This document shows, piece after piece, positions 1 through 6,345 of a DNA stretch of 10,419 bases. Position numbers and translations under genes: made by a program. Position 1 is the first letter of the stretch, and every line of letters begins with the position of its first letter. The notes beneath the pieces are model-generated. The model was not told the origin of the DNA. It did not search any database and saw nothing but the letters and a program-made list of their open reading frames with translations. Source of the DNA: Pseudomonadota bacterium (lineage in GTDB: Bacteria; Pseudomonadota; Alphaproteobacteria; Rhizobiales; Devosiaceae); NCBI GenBank assembly GCA_023430705.1, contig JAEYZJ010000296.1, positions 1 through 10,419 of the forward strand. Reading direction: 5' to 3'.

Positions 1-781
1 GCTGCCTGCTCTTTACCACCAGCAGGTCGCTGCCGGAGTTGATGCCGATATTGGTCAGCTTGGCGGCCTGCTTCCTGAGCTTGTTCGCCTCCTTGAGGTC
101 GCGCTCGTTCTGGGCCTGCTGGGAGGCATCCTCGCGTTCGAGTTCCCTCCGGGCCGGGGAGTATGGCTGCGGGAAGTAGCGCGAGCTGGCCGGCCTGAGG
201 AACAGCGTCCGGTTGGTCACCGCATCGAGGAAGTCGCGGTCGTGGCTCGCGACGATGACCGGAATGTTCCGCGCCTCGCGCCTGAACCACTCCTCCAGCC
301 GGAACAGCTTGCTGAGGTCGAGATGGTTGGTCGGCTCGTCGAGCAGCAGCGCGTCGGGATCGGCCACCCAGACGCGGGCAATGAGCATCAGGCGCTGCCA
401 GCCGCCGCTCAGCTCGGCCACCCGGCGGTCGCGCAGCTCGTAGGGGGTCTCGAAACCGTCGAGCGCAACGTCGGCGCGCCATGCGTCGGTCTCGCGCTCC
501 GCCGGCGGCAGCGCCTCGAGCACGGCCTCCCGCAGCGTCAGCGGCATAAGCCCGGCCGGCACATCCTGCTCGACATAGCCGATGCGCAGGCCGCGCGAGC
601 GAATGACCTCGCCGCCTGTCGGTTCGGCAAGGCCGGCGATGATGCGAAGCAGCGTCGTCTTGCCGAGCCCGTTGCCGGCGACGAGCCCGACCCGGTCGCC
701 GTCGGCGATCACGAGGTTCAGGCCGCTGAACAGCGGGACAGTGGCGATGGTGGAAAGGTTCTGGAGGCTGATCGAGCCCAT
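1..781 (-). CDS. ABC-F family ATPase, N-terminal half (partial, runs off the window)
   Basis: ABC-F proteins are soluble twin-ATPase proteins that act on the ribosome, in translation rescue or antibiotic protection; they are not transporters. 260 residues are visible. The first nucleotide-binding domain is complete: a Walker A-like AGNGLGKTT at residues 35-43, a Q-loop around YVEQD (69-73), the signature LSGGW (124-128), Walker B LLLDEPTNHLD (145-155) and the switch histidine in ASHDRDF (H180). There is no membrane segment. From about residue 205 the chain is charged and helical (RRELEREDA, ERDLKEANKLRKQAAKL), matching the interdomain linker that defines ABC-F. The second domain lies beyond base 1. 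The first Walker A glycine is alanine, which I believe occurs in some ABC-F members. The ATG at 781 is the natural start, because the first beta-strand begins at once, but its ribosome binding site is weak (GGGA about 12 bases upstream). The family is secure; the subfamily and substrate are not. Confidence 0.9.
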   Translation of the reverse strand, partial: MGSISLQNLSTIATVPLFSGLNLVIADGDRVGLVAGNGLGKTTLLRIIAGLAEPTGGEVIRSRGLRIGYVEQDVPAGLMPLTLREAVLEALPPAERETDAWRADVALDGFETPYELRDRRVAELSGGWQRLMLIARVWVADPDALLLDEPTNHLDLSKLFRLEEWFRREARNIPVIVASHDRDFLDAVTNRTLFLRPASSRYFPQPYSPARRELEREDASQQAQNERDLKEANKLRKQAAKLTNIGINSGSDLLVVKSRQ

Positions 782-908
782 GGTCGTCTCATTCCCGGAA
801 GCTGTGGCGCGCGATCGGCGCCTTGCCGTCAATGGCCCGCGTCAAGCGGAGCCGGATCGGGGCAGACCAGAAAAGGATGAGACGAAACTGACGTCCGGAC
901 CCGCTCGG

Positions 909-980
909 TCAGCCCTGCAACTGCTGCTGCAGGGCGAAGACAGGGCCACGGCTGCGGTGCTGGTCATGACGATGATCCAC
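909..980 (-). CDS. Possible 23-codon leader ORF upstream of the ABC-F gene
   Basis: A GTG-started reading frame of 23 codons reads VDHRHDQHRSRGPVF and then ALQQQLQG. It is preceded by a perfect AGGAGG (986-991) five bases from the GTG, the best Shine-Dalgarno sequence I found in the window. Its last eight codons coincide exactly with an 8-bp hairpin (912-935), and the TGA follows directly. The ABC-F start lies about 130 bases downstream. A short translated leader overlapping a hairpin is what an attenuator looks like, and some ABC-F resistance genes are controlled by leader peptides. The frame is open further upstream, so chance is a real alternative. I do not recognise the peptide. Confidence 0.25.
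   Translation of the reverse strand: MDHRHDQHRSRGPVFALQQQLQG
912..935 (-). other. 8-bp perfect hairpin at the end of the leader ORF
   Basis: GCCCTGCA (912-919) pairs with TGCAGGGC (928-935) across an 8-base loop. No T-run follows on either strand, so a simple intrinsic terminator is not shown. On the minus strand it lies between the short ORF at 1046-1219 and the ABC-F gene. It could act as an attenuator stem or a processing signal. Confidence 0.4.
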
Positions 981-1045
981 GCGACCCTCCTTCAGCTCGT
1001 GTGGCGGACGGAGGAATGGATAGCGCAAGGCCGCCCGGGTGGCAA

Positions 1046-1219
1046 TCAGGCCAGGTAGAACAACGCGGCGACCGCGACGATCATCAGGGAACGGGGAAGC
1101 GCAAGATGGGCAAGCCGGTACGCAAAACTCTTCAATCCGGCTTGCGGCCATCCGCGGTATCGGTGCGCCCGAACATGGGTCTCAGGATACGCGAGACCAC
1201 CCTCTCTCCGGGCACTCAT
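1046..1219 (-). CDS. Small hypothetical protein with C-terminal membrane segment (57 aa)
   Basis: This is a 57-residue ATG-started frame with GGAG seven bases upstream (TCTGGAGTAGCCGTATG). The first 40 residues are polar and basic (ETHVRAHRYRGWPQAG). The last 17, LPRSLMIVAVAALFYLA, form one hydrophobic stretch that could be a tail anchor with the N-terminus in the cytoplasm. I recognise no family. It lies upstream of and on the same strand as the ABC-F gene, so the two could share a transcript. The start codon and ribosome binding site sit within an inverted repeat (1217-1248). It may be a real membrane microprotein or a chance frame; the ribosome binding site and the clean hydrophobic end favour the former modestly. 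Confidence 0.4.
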   Translation of the reverse strand: MSARREGGLAYPETHVRAHRYRGWPQAGLKSFAYRLAHLALPRSLMIVAVAALFYLA

Positions 1220-1248
1220 ACGGCTACTCCAGACAAAAAAACCGTATG
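1217..1248 (-). promoter_or_regulatory. Inverted repeat enclosing the ribosome binding site of the small ORF
   Basis: CATACGG (1217-1223) is repeated inverted as CCGTATG (1242-1248) with 18 bases between. In minus-strand RNA the downstream arm includes the ATG itself, and the loop contains the GGAG and a U-run. The hairpin would bury the start codon while leaving the ribosome binding site in the loop. The arms are only 7 bp, so chance is possible. Confidence 0.3.
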
Positions 1249-1379
1249 TCGGAGTTATATCCGCGGGCGCTTAAGAAAGTGCTTCGAGAAAGCAAACGAA
1301 CTCTAAACGGAGTGCTCCAAAACAACGCGCCAAGCGCCTTTGTGCGGAACCGAACGTATTGAGTTTGTTAAGCTATCAT

Positions 1380-1700
1380 TCAACTCCGGCGCAGCCGCTG
1401 GCGGTCGAGGATGGCGCCGGTGCAGGTCGAGACGCGCAGCAGGTAGACCCATTCGCCGCGGGTCGCGCGCACCTGGATGCGGCGGTCGTTGCGCACGTTC
1501 AGGTAGATGTTGCCGTAGCCCTGGTCGCGCACGGCATTGCGGATCTGGCGGTCGGTCAGCTCGAGACAGAGAAGCGGCCGGCGGAAGCCGAAGCCGTCCG
1601 TGCCGAAGCCGAAGTGAAACTGCGCCGCCCCGGCCGGCACGATCGTGGCCGCAAGGGCGAGGCCGAGGGTGGCGGCGCGCAGGATGGACAGGGTGCTCAT
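1380..1700 (-). CDS. Small exported protein with two cysteines (paralogue of the gene at 1811-2224)
   Basis: The 106-residue protein has a signal peptide (about residues 1-25: short N-region, hydrophobic LGLALAATIV, then PAGA before AQFHF), so it should be periplasmic or secreted. The mature part starts with aromatic-glycine repeats (FHFGFGTDGFGF), then a helix-like stretch after Cys45 (LTDRQIRNAVRDQGY), an IYLNV strand, RIQVRATRGEWVYLLRV, and CTG with Cys93, ending RQRLRRS. The two cysteines could form a disulfide. The ATG at 1700 is chosen because GGAGA lies six bases upstream and the signal peptide begins there. It aligns with the next gene upstream over the part from the first cysteine to RLRRS, so the pair arose by duplication. 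The helix-strand-strand pattern recalls PepSY-like domains, but that is only an impression. The function is unknown to me. Confidence 0.85.
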   Translation of the reverse strand: MSTLSILRAATLGLALAATIVPAGAAQFHFGFGTDGFGFRRPLLCLELTDRQIRNAVRDQGYGNIYLNVRNDRRIQVRATRGEWVYLLRVSTCTGAILDRQRLRRS

Positions 1701-1739
1701 CGCAAGTCTCCTTGTTGTTCGCTCCAGCGAAGACACAAG

Positions 1740-1765
1740 ACCCCGGCCCTTGTGAGGACCGGGGT
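1740..1765 (-). terminator. Hairpin between the secreted paralogues (second of two)
   Basis: A 7-bp stem, ACCCCGG (1740-1746) with CCGGGGT (1759-1765), has a 12-base loop. On the minus strand it follows the larger hairpin at 1767-1801, and TCTTGTG comes after it. It may end or attenuate transcription from the upstream paralogue into the downstream one. The T-run is poor. Confidence 0.4.
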
Positions 1766-1766
1766 T

Positions 1767-1801
1767 CGGCGGAGCCGGAGGGAGGAGTACCGGCTCCGCC
1801 G
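1767..1801 (-). terminator. Strong 12-bp hairpin after the upstream secreted paralogue
   Basis: CGGCGGAGCCGG (1767-1778) pairs perfectly with CCGGCTCCGCCG (1790-1801) across an 11-base loop. On the minus strand it begins about ten bases after the stop of the gene ending at 1811. Position and stability fit a terminator or an mRNA-stabilising structure, but no run of T follows, so full termination is uncertain. The downstream gene has its own ribosome binding site, and the hairpins may set a ratio between the two products. Confidence 0.55.
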
Positions 1802-1810
1802 GAGTTCGCG

Positions 1811-2224
1811 CTAGAAGCGGAACTGGAACTGGAAGCCCGGGTGGTACGAACGCCGCAGCCGCTCGACGTCGGTGACGCGGCCCGTGCACTTGTTGATCGA
1901 CATGGCGTAGGTCCGGCGCCCCCAGTCGGCCACGACCTTCACCCGCACGCCACGGCGGTCGACGAAACGGATGTCGTCCCAGCCCATGCGCTGCAGGCCA
2001 CGGCGGACCTCGTTGTTGGTCAGGCACTCGCGCTTGTGGCGGCGACCGTTGTCGAAGCGGTACGAGAAGTTGTCGCCACCGCCCTGGATGCCGAACTGGA
2101 AGTTGAACGAGGGATTTCCGGACTGGGCCTGGGCCGGCATGGCGGTGAACGCGGCGGCGCCCAGCGTCAGGGCGATGATGGCGGCCCTGCCGGATTTCAT
2201 CACGCGGGAAAGGACGGGGGTCAT
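1811..2224 (-). CDS. Small exported protein ending in an alternating aromatic F-x-F motif
   Basis: The 137-residue protein has a signal peptide (residues 1-33, hydrophobic AAIIALTLGAAAFTA, cleavage expected after AQA at 31-33). The mature chain opens with FNFQFG (40-45), has Cys67 before LTNNEVRRGLQRMGW and Cys113 in KCTG, and ends RLRRS then FQFQFRF (131-137). It shares the cysteines, the helix, the strand pair and RLRRS with its neighbour at 1380-1700 but carries a longer C-terminus. The terminal F at alternating positions resembles the closing signal of outer-membrane proteins, although the chain seems too short for a usual barrel. The ATG at 2224 follows AAAGGAGA at normal distance; a longer frame upstream lacks a ribosome binding site and would spoil the signal peptide. 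The function is unknown. A phased tandem repeat (2315-2335) about 90-110 bases upstream may control it. Confidence 0.87.
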   Translation of the reverse strand: MTPVLSRVMKSGRAAIIALTLGAAAFTAMPAQAQSGNPSFNFQFGIQGGGDNFSYRFDNGRRHKRECLTNNEVRRGLQRMGWDDIRFVDRRGVRVKVVADWGRRTYAMSINKCTGRVTDVERLRRSYHPGFQFQFRF

Positions 2225-2314
2225 GGTAGAATCTCCTTTGGGTCGTCTTTTGGGCGCCAGGTCCACTAGCTTGGCGTCACGCTAGGTCCCCTTTCCTTAA
2301 CCGATGCGGTATCG

Positions 2315-2335
2315 GCCGTTCATCCGCCGTTCATC
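2315..2335 (-). promoter_or_regulatory. Tandem 10-bp direct repeat with 11-bp period
   Basis: GCCGTTCATC occurs at 2315-2324 and again at 2326-2335 with one base between. The repeat unit therefore falls once per helical turn, the arrangement typical of OmpR-type response regulators binding as head-to-tail dimers. It lies 91-111 bases upstream of the minus-strand start at 2224 and about 210 bases upstream of parE, so the secreted-protein gene is the likelier target. The repeat is certain; the binding protein is inference. Confidence 0.5.
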
Positions 2336-2475
2336 TTCGGGGCAAGCCGGTGGCAAACCTGTGATTGAATCGGACGCCGATGCTCAACCACACGGCTGAA
2401 TGCCCGATCTGGCGCGCATCAGCGCGCGGCGTTCAGCCGGTTGACAGGGATGGGCTCGGCGCTTACGTCCCGGGC

Positions 2476-2503
2476 TTAACCCACCCAGACCGGCAGATAT
2501 GCT
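2476..2503 (+). promoter_or_regulatory. Candidate sigma-70-type promoter of parE
   Basis: TTAACC (2476-2481) and TATGCT (2498-2503) are 16 bases apart and each match four of six consensus positions. Transcription would start near 2510, giving a leader of about 35 bases before the parE ATG. It fits better than the TTGACA at 2441, whose -10 is weak. Confidence 0.35.
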
Positions 2504-2544
2504 AGAGCTTGAGAGGCGCGATTCGCGCCTCGGACGGAGAATTC

Positions 2545-4584
2545 ATGGCGGCGATTGAAGACCTGTTCGGATCCGACAACGGGGCGCCTCGCGCTCCCGG
2601 GCCGGCGGCTGCCACCCCCGCCACCGCCCCTGCCCCGGCCCGGCCGGCCGCCGCAGCGCCGAACGTCGCCCACACCTATTCCGCCGCCGACATCGAAGTC
2701 CTCGAAGGCCTCGAGCCGGTTCGCCGGCGCCCGGGCATGTATATCGGCGGCACCGACGCCAATGCCCTGCACCACCTGTTTGCAGAAGTCATCGACAACT
2801 CGATGGACGAGGCGATCGCCGGGCACGCGACGCGCATCGAGGTACATCTGGGCGAGGACGGGTTCCTCACCGTCACTGACAACGGCCGCGGTATCCCGGT
2901 CGAACCCCACCCCAAGTTCCCCGGCATCTCGACGCTCGAGATCGTGATGACGCGCCTGCATGCCGGCGGCAAGTTCGACGGCAAGGCCTACGAGACCTCC
3001 GGCGGCCTCCACGGCGTCGGCGTCTCCGTCGTCAATGCGCTGTCGGATTCCCTCGTTACCGAAGTGGCGCGCGACCAGACCCTCTACCGGCTCGCCTTCT
3101 CGCGCGGCAAGCCGCTGGGGCCGGTCGAGACCGTCGGCAAGGTGCAGAACCGCCGCGGCACGCAGCAGCGCTTCCACCCCGACCCCGAGATCTTCGGCGA
3201 GCACCGGTTCTCGGCCGCCCGGCTGTTCCGGATGACGCGATCGAAGGCCTATCTCTTCGGCGGGGTCGAGATCCGCTGGAGCTGCGACGAGAGCCTTGCC
3301 AAGGACGACGTGCCGGCCAAGGCGACCTTCCATTTCCCCGGCGGGCTGCGCGACTTCCTCGCCAGCCGCATCGAGGGCGAACCGCGCATCACCGAGGACA
3401 TCTTCTCGGGCACGGTGGGCCGGCCCGGCAGCCATGGCGCCGTGGAATGGGCCGTGGCCTGGTGCCTCGGCGACGGGTTCGTCAACTCCTACTGCAACAC
3501 CGTTCCGACCGGCGACGGCGGCACGCACGAGCAGGGACTGCGGGTCGCCCTGCTCCGCGGCCTGCGCAACTATGCCGAGCTCAGCGGCAACAAGCGGGCC
3601 GCTCAACTCACGGCCGACGACGTGCTGGTGCAGTGCTCGGCCATGCTCTCGGTCTTCGTGCGCGAGCCCGAGTTCGTCGGACAGACCAAGGACAAGCTGA
3701 GTTCGCCCGAGGCGACGCGCATCGTCGACAAGGCCCTGTCGGACGCCTTCGACCACTGGCTCGCGGCCTCGCCCAACCAGGCCAGCAAGCTGCTGGACTG
3801 GGCCCTCGAACGGGCGGAAGAGCGCCTGCGCCGCAAGAAGGAGAAGGAGGTCGACCGCCAGTCGGCGACCCGCAAGCTCCGCCTCCCCGGCAAGCTCGCC
3901 GACTGCACGCAGTCCGCGGCGCAGGGCGCGGAGATCTTCATCGTCGAGGGTGACTCGGCGGGCGGCAGCGCCAAGTCGGCGCGCGACCGCGCCAGCCAGG
4001 CCGTGCTGCCCCTGCGCGGCAAGATCCTCAACGTCGCGGGGCTCAGCCGCGACAAGATCCAGTCCAGCCAGGCCATTGCCGACCTCACCCAGGCGCTTGG
4101 CTGCGGCACGCGCGAGCGCTACCGCGAGGACGACCTGCGCTACGACAAGGTCATCCTGATGACGGACGCCGATGTCGACGGCGCGCACATTGCGTCGCTG
4201 CTGATGACCTTCTTCTTCCAGGAGATGCCGGACCTGATCGAGGGCGGGCACCTCTATCTGGCCATGCCGCCGCTCTACCGCATCAGTGTCGGGCCCAAGG
4301 TGGCCTACGCCATGAACGACGCGCATCGCGACGAGATCATCGCTGCCGAATTCAAGGGCAAGAAGCCGGACATCACGCGGTTCAAGGGCCTGGGCGAGAT
4401 GCCCTACACCCACCTGCGCGAGACGACGATGGACAAGAAGACCCGCACCCTGCTGCAGGTCCGCGTCAAGGAAGATCTCGAGGGCACGAAATCGACTGTC
4501 GAGCGCCTGATGGGCAACCGTCCCGAGGCGCGTTTCGACTTCATCCAGGAGAACGCGGCCTTCGTCACCGACCTCGATATCTAG
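2545..4584 (+). CDS. parE: DNA topoisomerase IV subunit B
   Basis: ParE is the ATPase subunit of topoisomerase IV, which with ParC decatenates daughter chromosomes. The 679 residues hold the whole type IIA order: a GHKL ATPase with EVIDNSMDEA (E81 and N85), DNGRG (112-116) and GGLHGVGVSVVNALS from residue 153; a transducer domain; a TOPRIM domain with EGDSAGGSAK (E468) and DADVDG (D541, D543, D545 for metal); and the closing RFKGLGEMP segment. The length and the RDRASQAVLPLRGKILNVAG wording fit ParE rather than GyrB, which is usually above 800 residues. Residues 10-40 form a proline- and alanine-rich extension that should be disordered and is the least conserved part. The ATG at 2545 is preferred over an in-frame TTG at 2509 because CGGAGA lies just upstream. 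parE stands alone here; parC is not in the window. Confidence 0.97.
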   Translation: MAAIEDLFGSDNGAPRAPGPAAATPATAPAPARPAAAAPNVAHTYSAADIEVLEGLEPVRRRPGMYIGGTDANALHHLFAEVIDNSMDEAIAGHATRIEVHLGEDGFLTVTDNGRGIPVEPHPKFPGISTLEIVMTRLHAGGKFDGKAYETSGGLHGVGVSVVNALSDSLVTEVARDQTLYRLAFSRGKPLGPVETVGKVQNRRGTQQRFHPDPEIFGEHRFSAARLFRMTRSKAYLFGGVEIRWSCDESLAKDDVPAKATFHFPGGLRDFLASRIEGEPRITEDIFSGTVGRPGSHGAVEWAVAWCLGDGFVNSYCNTVPTGDGGTHEQGLRVALLRGLRNYAELSGNKRAAQLTADDVLVQCSAMLSVFVREPEFVGQTKDKLSSPEATRIVDKALSDAFDHWLAASPNQASKLLDWALERAEERLRRKKEKEVDRQSATRKLRLPGKLADCTQSAAQGAEIFIVEGDSAGGSAKSARDRASQAVLPLRGKILNVAGLSRDKIQSSQAIADLTQALGCGTRERYREDDLRYDKVILMTDADVDGAHIASLLMTFFFQEMPDLIEGGHLYLAMPPLYRISVGPKVAYAMNDAHRDEIIAAEFKGKKPDITRFKGLGEMPYTHLRETTMDKKTRTLLQVRVKEDLEGTKSTVERLMGNRPEARFDFIQENAAFVTDLDI

Positions 4585-4648
4585 CCTTGCCGTCCGGCTC
4601 TCGAAGGATGAACTCTTCTTTCAATTCTCCGGTTAAGCAAGCCATGGC

Positions 4649-4674
4649 AAACCCCGTTGACTCGCAAGGGGTTT
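4649..4674 (+). terminator. Possible weak terminator hairpin after parE
   Basis: AAACCCC (4649-4655) pairs with GGGGTTT (4668-4674). With TTG/CAA inside, the helix is 10 bp with one bulged G and a 5-base loop. It lies 65 bases after the parE stop. Only three T follow the G run, so termination would be weak. The same bases contain the -35 of a candidate promoter for the helicase. Confidence 0.4.
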
Positions 4675-4684
4675 CCACTATGTT
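4657..4684 (+). promoter_or_regulatory. Candidate promoter of the DEAD-box helicase
   Basis: TTGACT (4657-4662; five of six consensus bases) is followed after 16 bases by TATGTT (4679-4684; four of six). A start near 4691 would give a leader of about 150 bases before the TTG at 4844, which contains the inverted repeats listed at 4741-4831. The boxes are read by eye only. Confidence 0.4.
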
Positions 4685-4740
4685 CCGGGCGCGTCGCGTG
4701 CGCTTCCGGAGAGGGCGGAGTCCGGATGGATTGCCGCGAG

Positions 4741-4831
4741 TGCAGTCAAGGCTGTACCGACTGCATCCCGTGACGAGCTGTCGACCCGCTGTTCCTCAAG
4801 TAGCTGCCCGTCGACTTTCATCCTACTTGAG
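4741..4831 (+). promoter_or_regulatory. Structured 5' leader of the helicase mRNA, pseudoknot-compatible
   Basis: Three perfect pairings can be seen. TGCAGTC (4741-4747) pairs with GACTGCA (4759-4765). GTCGAC (4780-4785) can pair with GTCGAC (4810-4815). CTCAAGTAG (4795-4803) pairs with CTACTTGAG (4823-4831). The second and third interlock as in an H-type pseudoknot with loops of 9, 6 and 7 bases. The last arm ends at 4831 and includes the GAG of the weak ribosome binding site (GAGCGGA, 4829-4835), just before the TTG start. Folding would therefore hinder initiation. RNA helicase genes in other bacteria often have long regulated leaders; a switch here is inference. Confidence 0.45.
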
Positions 4832-4843
4832 CGGACCTTTGAT

Positions 4844-6232
<1,389 letters not shown>

Positions 6233-6235
6233 CCC

Positions 6236-6256
6236 CGCGATCTACAGACTATCGCG
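6236..6256 (+). other. Small hairpin just after the helicase stop
   Basis: CGCGAT (6236-6241) pairs with ATCGCG (6251-6256) across nine bases. It stands nine bases before the stronger terminator, forming a tandem-hairpin 3' end. Confidence 0.35.
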
Positions 6257-6264
6257 ACATAATG

Positions 6265-6296
6265 GCGCCGGCTTGACTGCAAGTCGGCGCATTTTT
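6265..6296 (+). terminator. Intrinsic terminator of the helicase gene
   Basis: GCGCCGGCTTG (6265-6275) pairs with CAAGTCGGCGC (6280-6290) over 11 bp including one G-U, with an ACTG loop, followed by ATTTTT (6291-6296). It is 33 bases after the helicase stop and is the clearest rho-independent terminator in the window, so the diguanylate cyclase downstream should have its own promoter. Confidence 0.88.
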
Positions 6297-6345
6297 ACCC
6301 CGAATTAAGCCCCAGGGTCAGACAATCCGGGCCGAATTACCGGCA

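Larger units (their letters stand above)
782..1379. other. Region without a confidently known gene
   Basis: About 600 bases lie between the ABC-F start and the end of the first secreted-protein gene. Several reading frames are open only because of high GC content and look like low-complexity shadows. Two minus-strand short ORFs with plausible ribosome binding sites (1046-1219 and 909-980) and two inverted repeats (912-935 and 1217-1248) are listed separately. The part from 1220 to 1379 is richer in A and T than its surroundings, including a run of seven A at 1235-1241, so it probably holds a promoter, but I cannot fix -35 and -10 boxes convincingly. Confidence 0.5.
2225..2544. other. Divergent intergenic control region
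   Basis: These 320 bases separate the minus-strand secreted-protein gene from plus-strand parE, and I see no coding sequence. It contains a 10-bp tandem repeat at 2315-2335, a short GCGCGC-ATCA-GCGCGC hairpin at 2412-2427, a TTGACA hexamer at 2441-2446 whose correctly spaced -10 is poor (TACGTC), and a better promoter candidate at 2476-2503. Confidence 0.6.

Noticed and set aside
242..880. A 212-codon plus-strand frame opposite the ABC-F gene
   Set aside because: The minus strand shows a complete ATPase domain with every motif, so this frame is only its complement.
2441..2469. TTGACA as the parE -35 box
   Set aside because: The hexamer is perfect but the sequence 17 bases on (TACGTC) matches only two -10 positions; the pair at 2476-2503 is better balanced.
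2476..4413. A 645-codon open frame on the minus strand across parE
   Set aside because: It mirrors parE codon for codon, a common effect of high GC third positions. The translation is repetitive in Val, Ala, Gly and Arg with no recognisable domain, while the plus strand encodes a complete topoisomerase.
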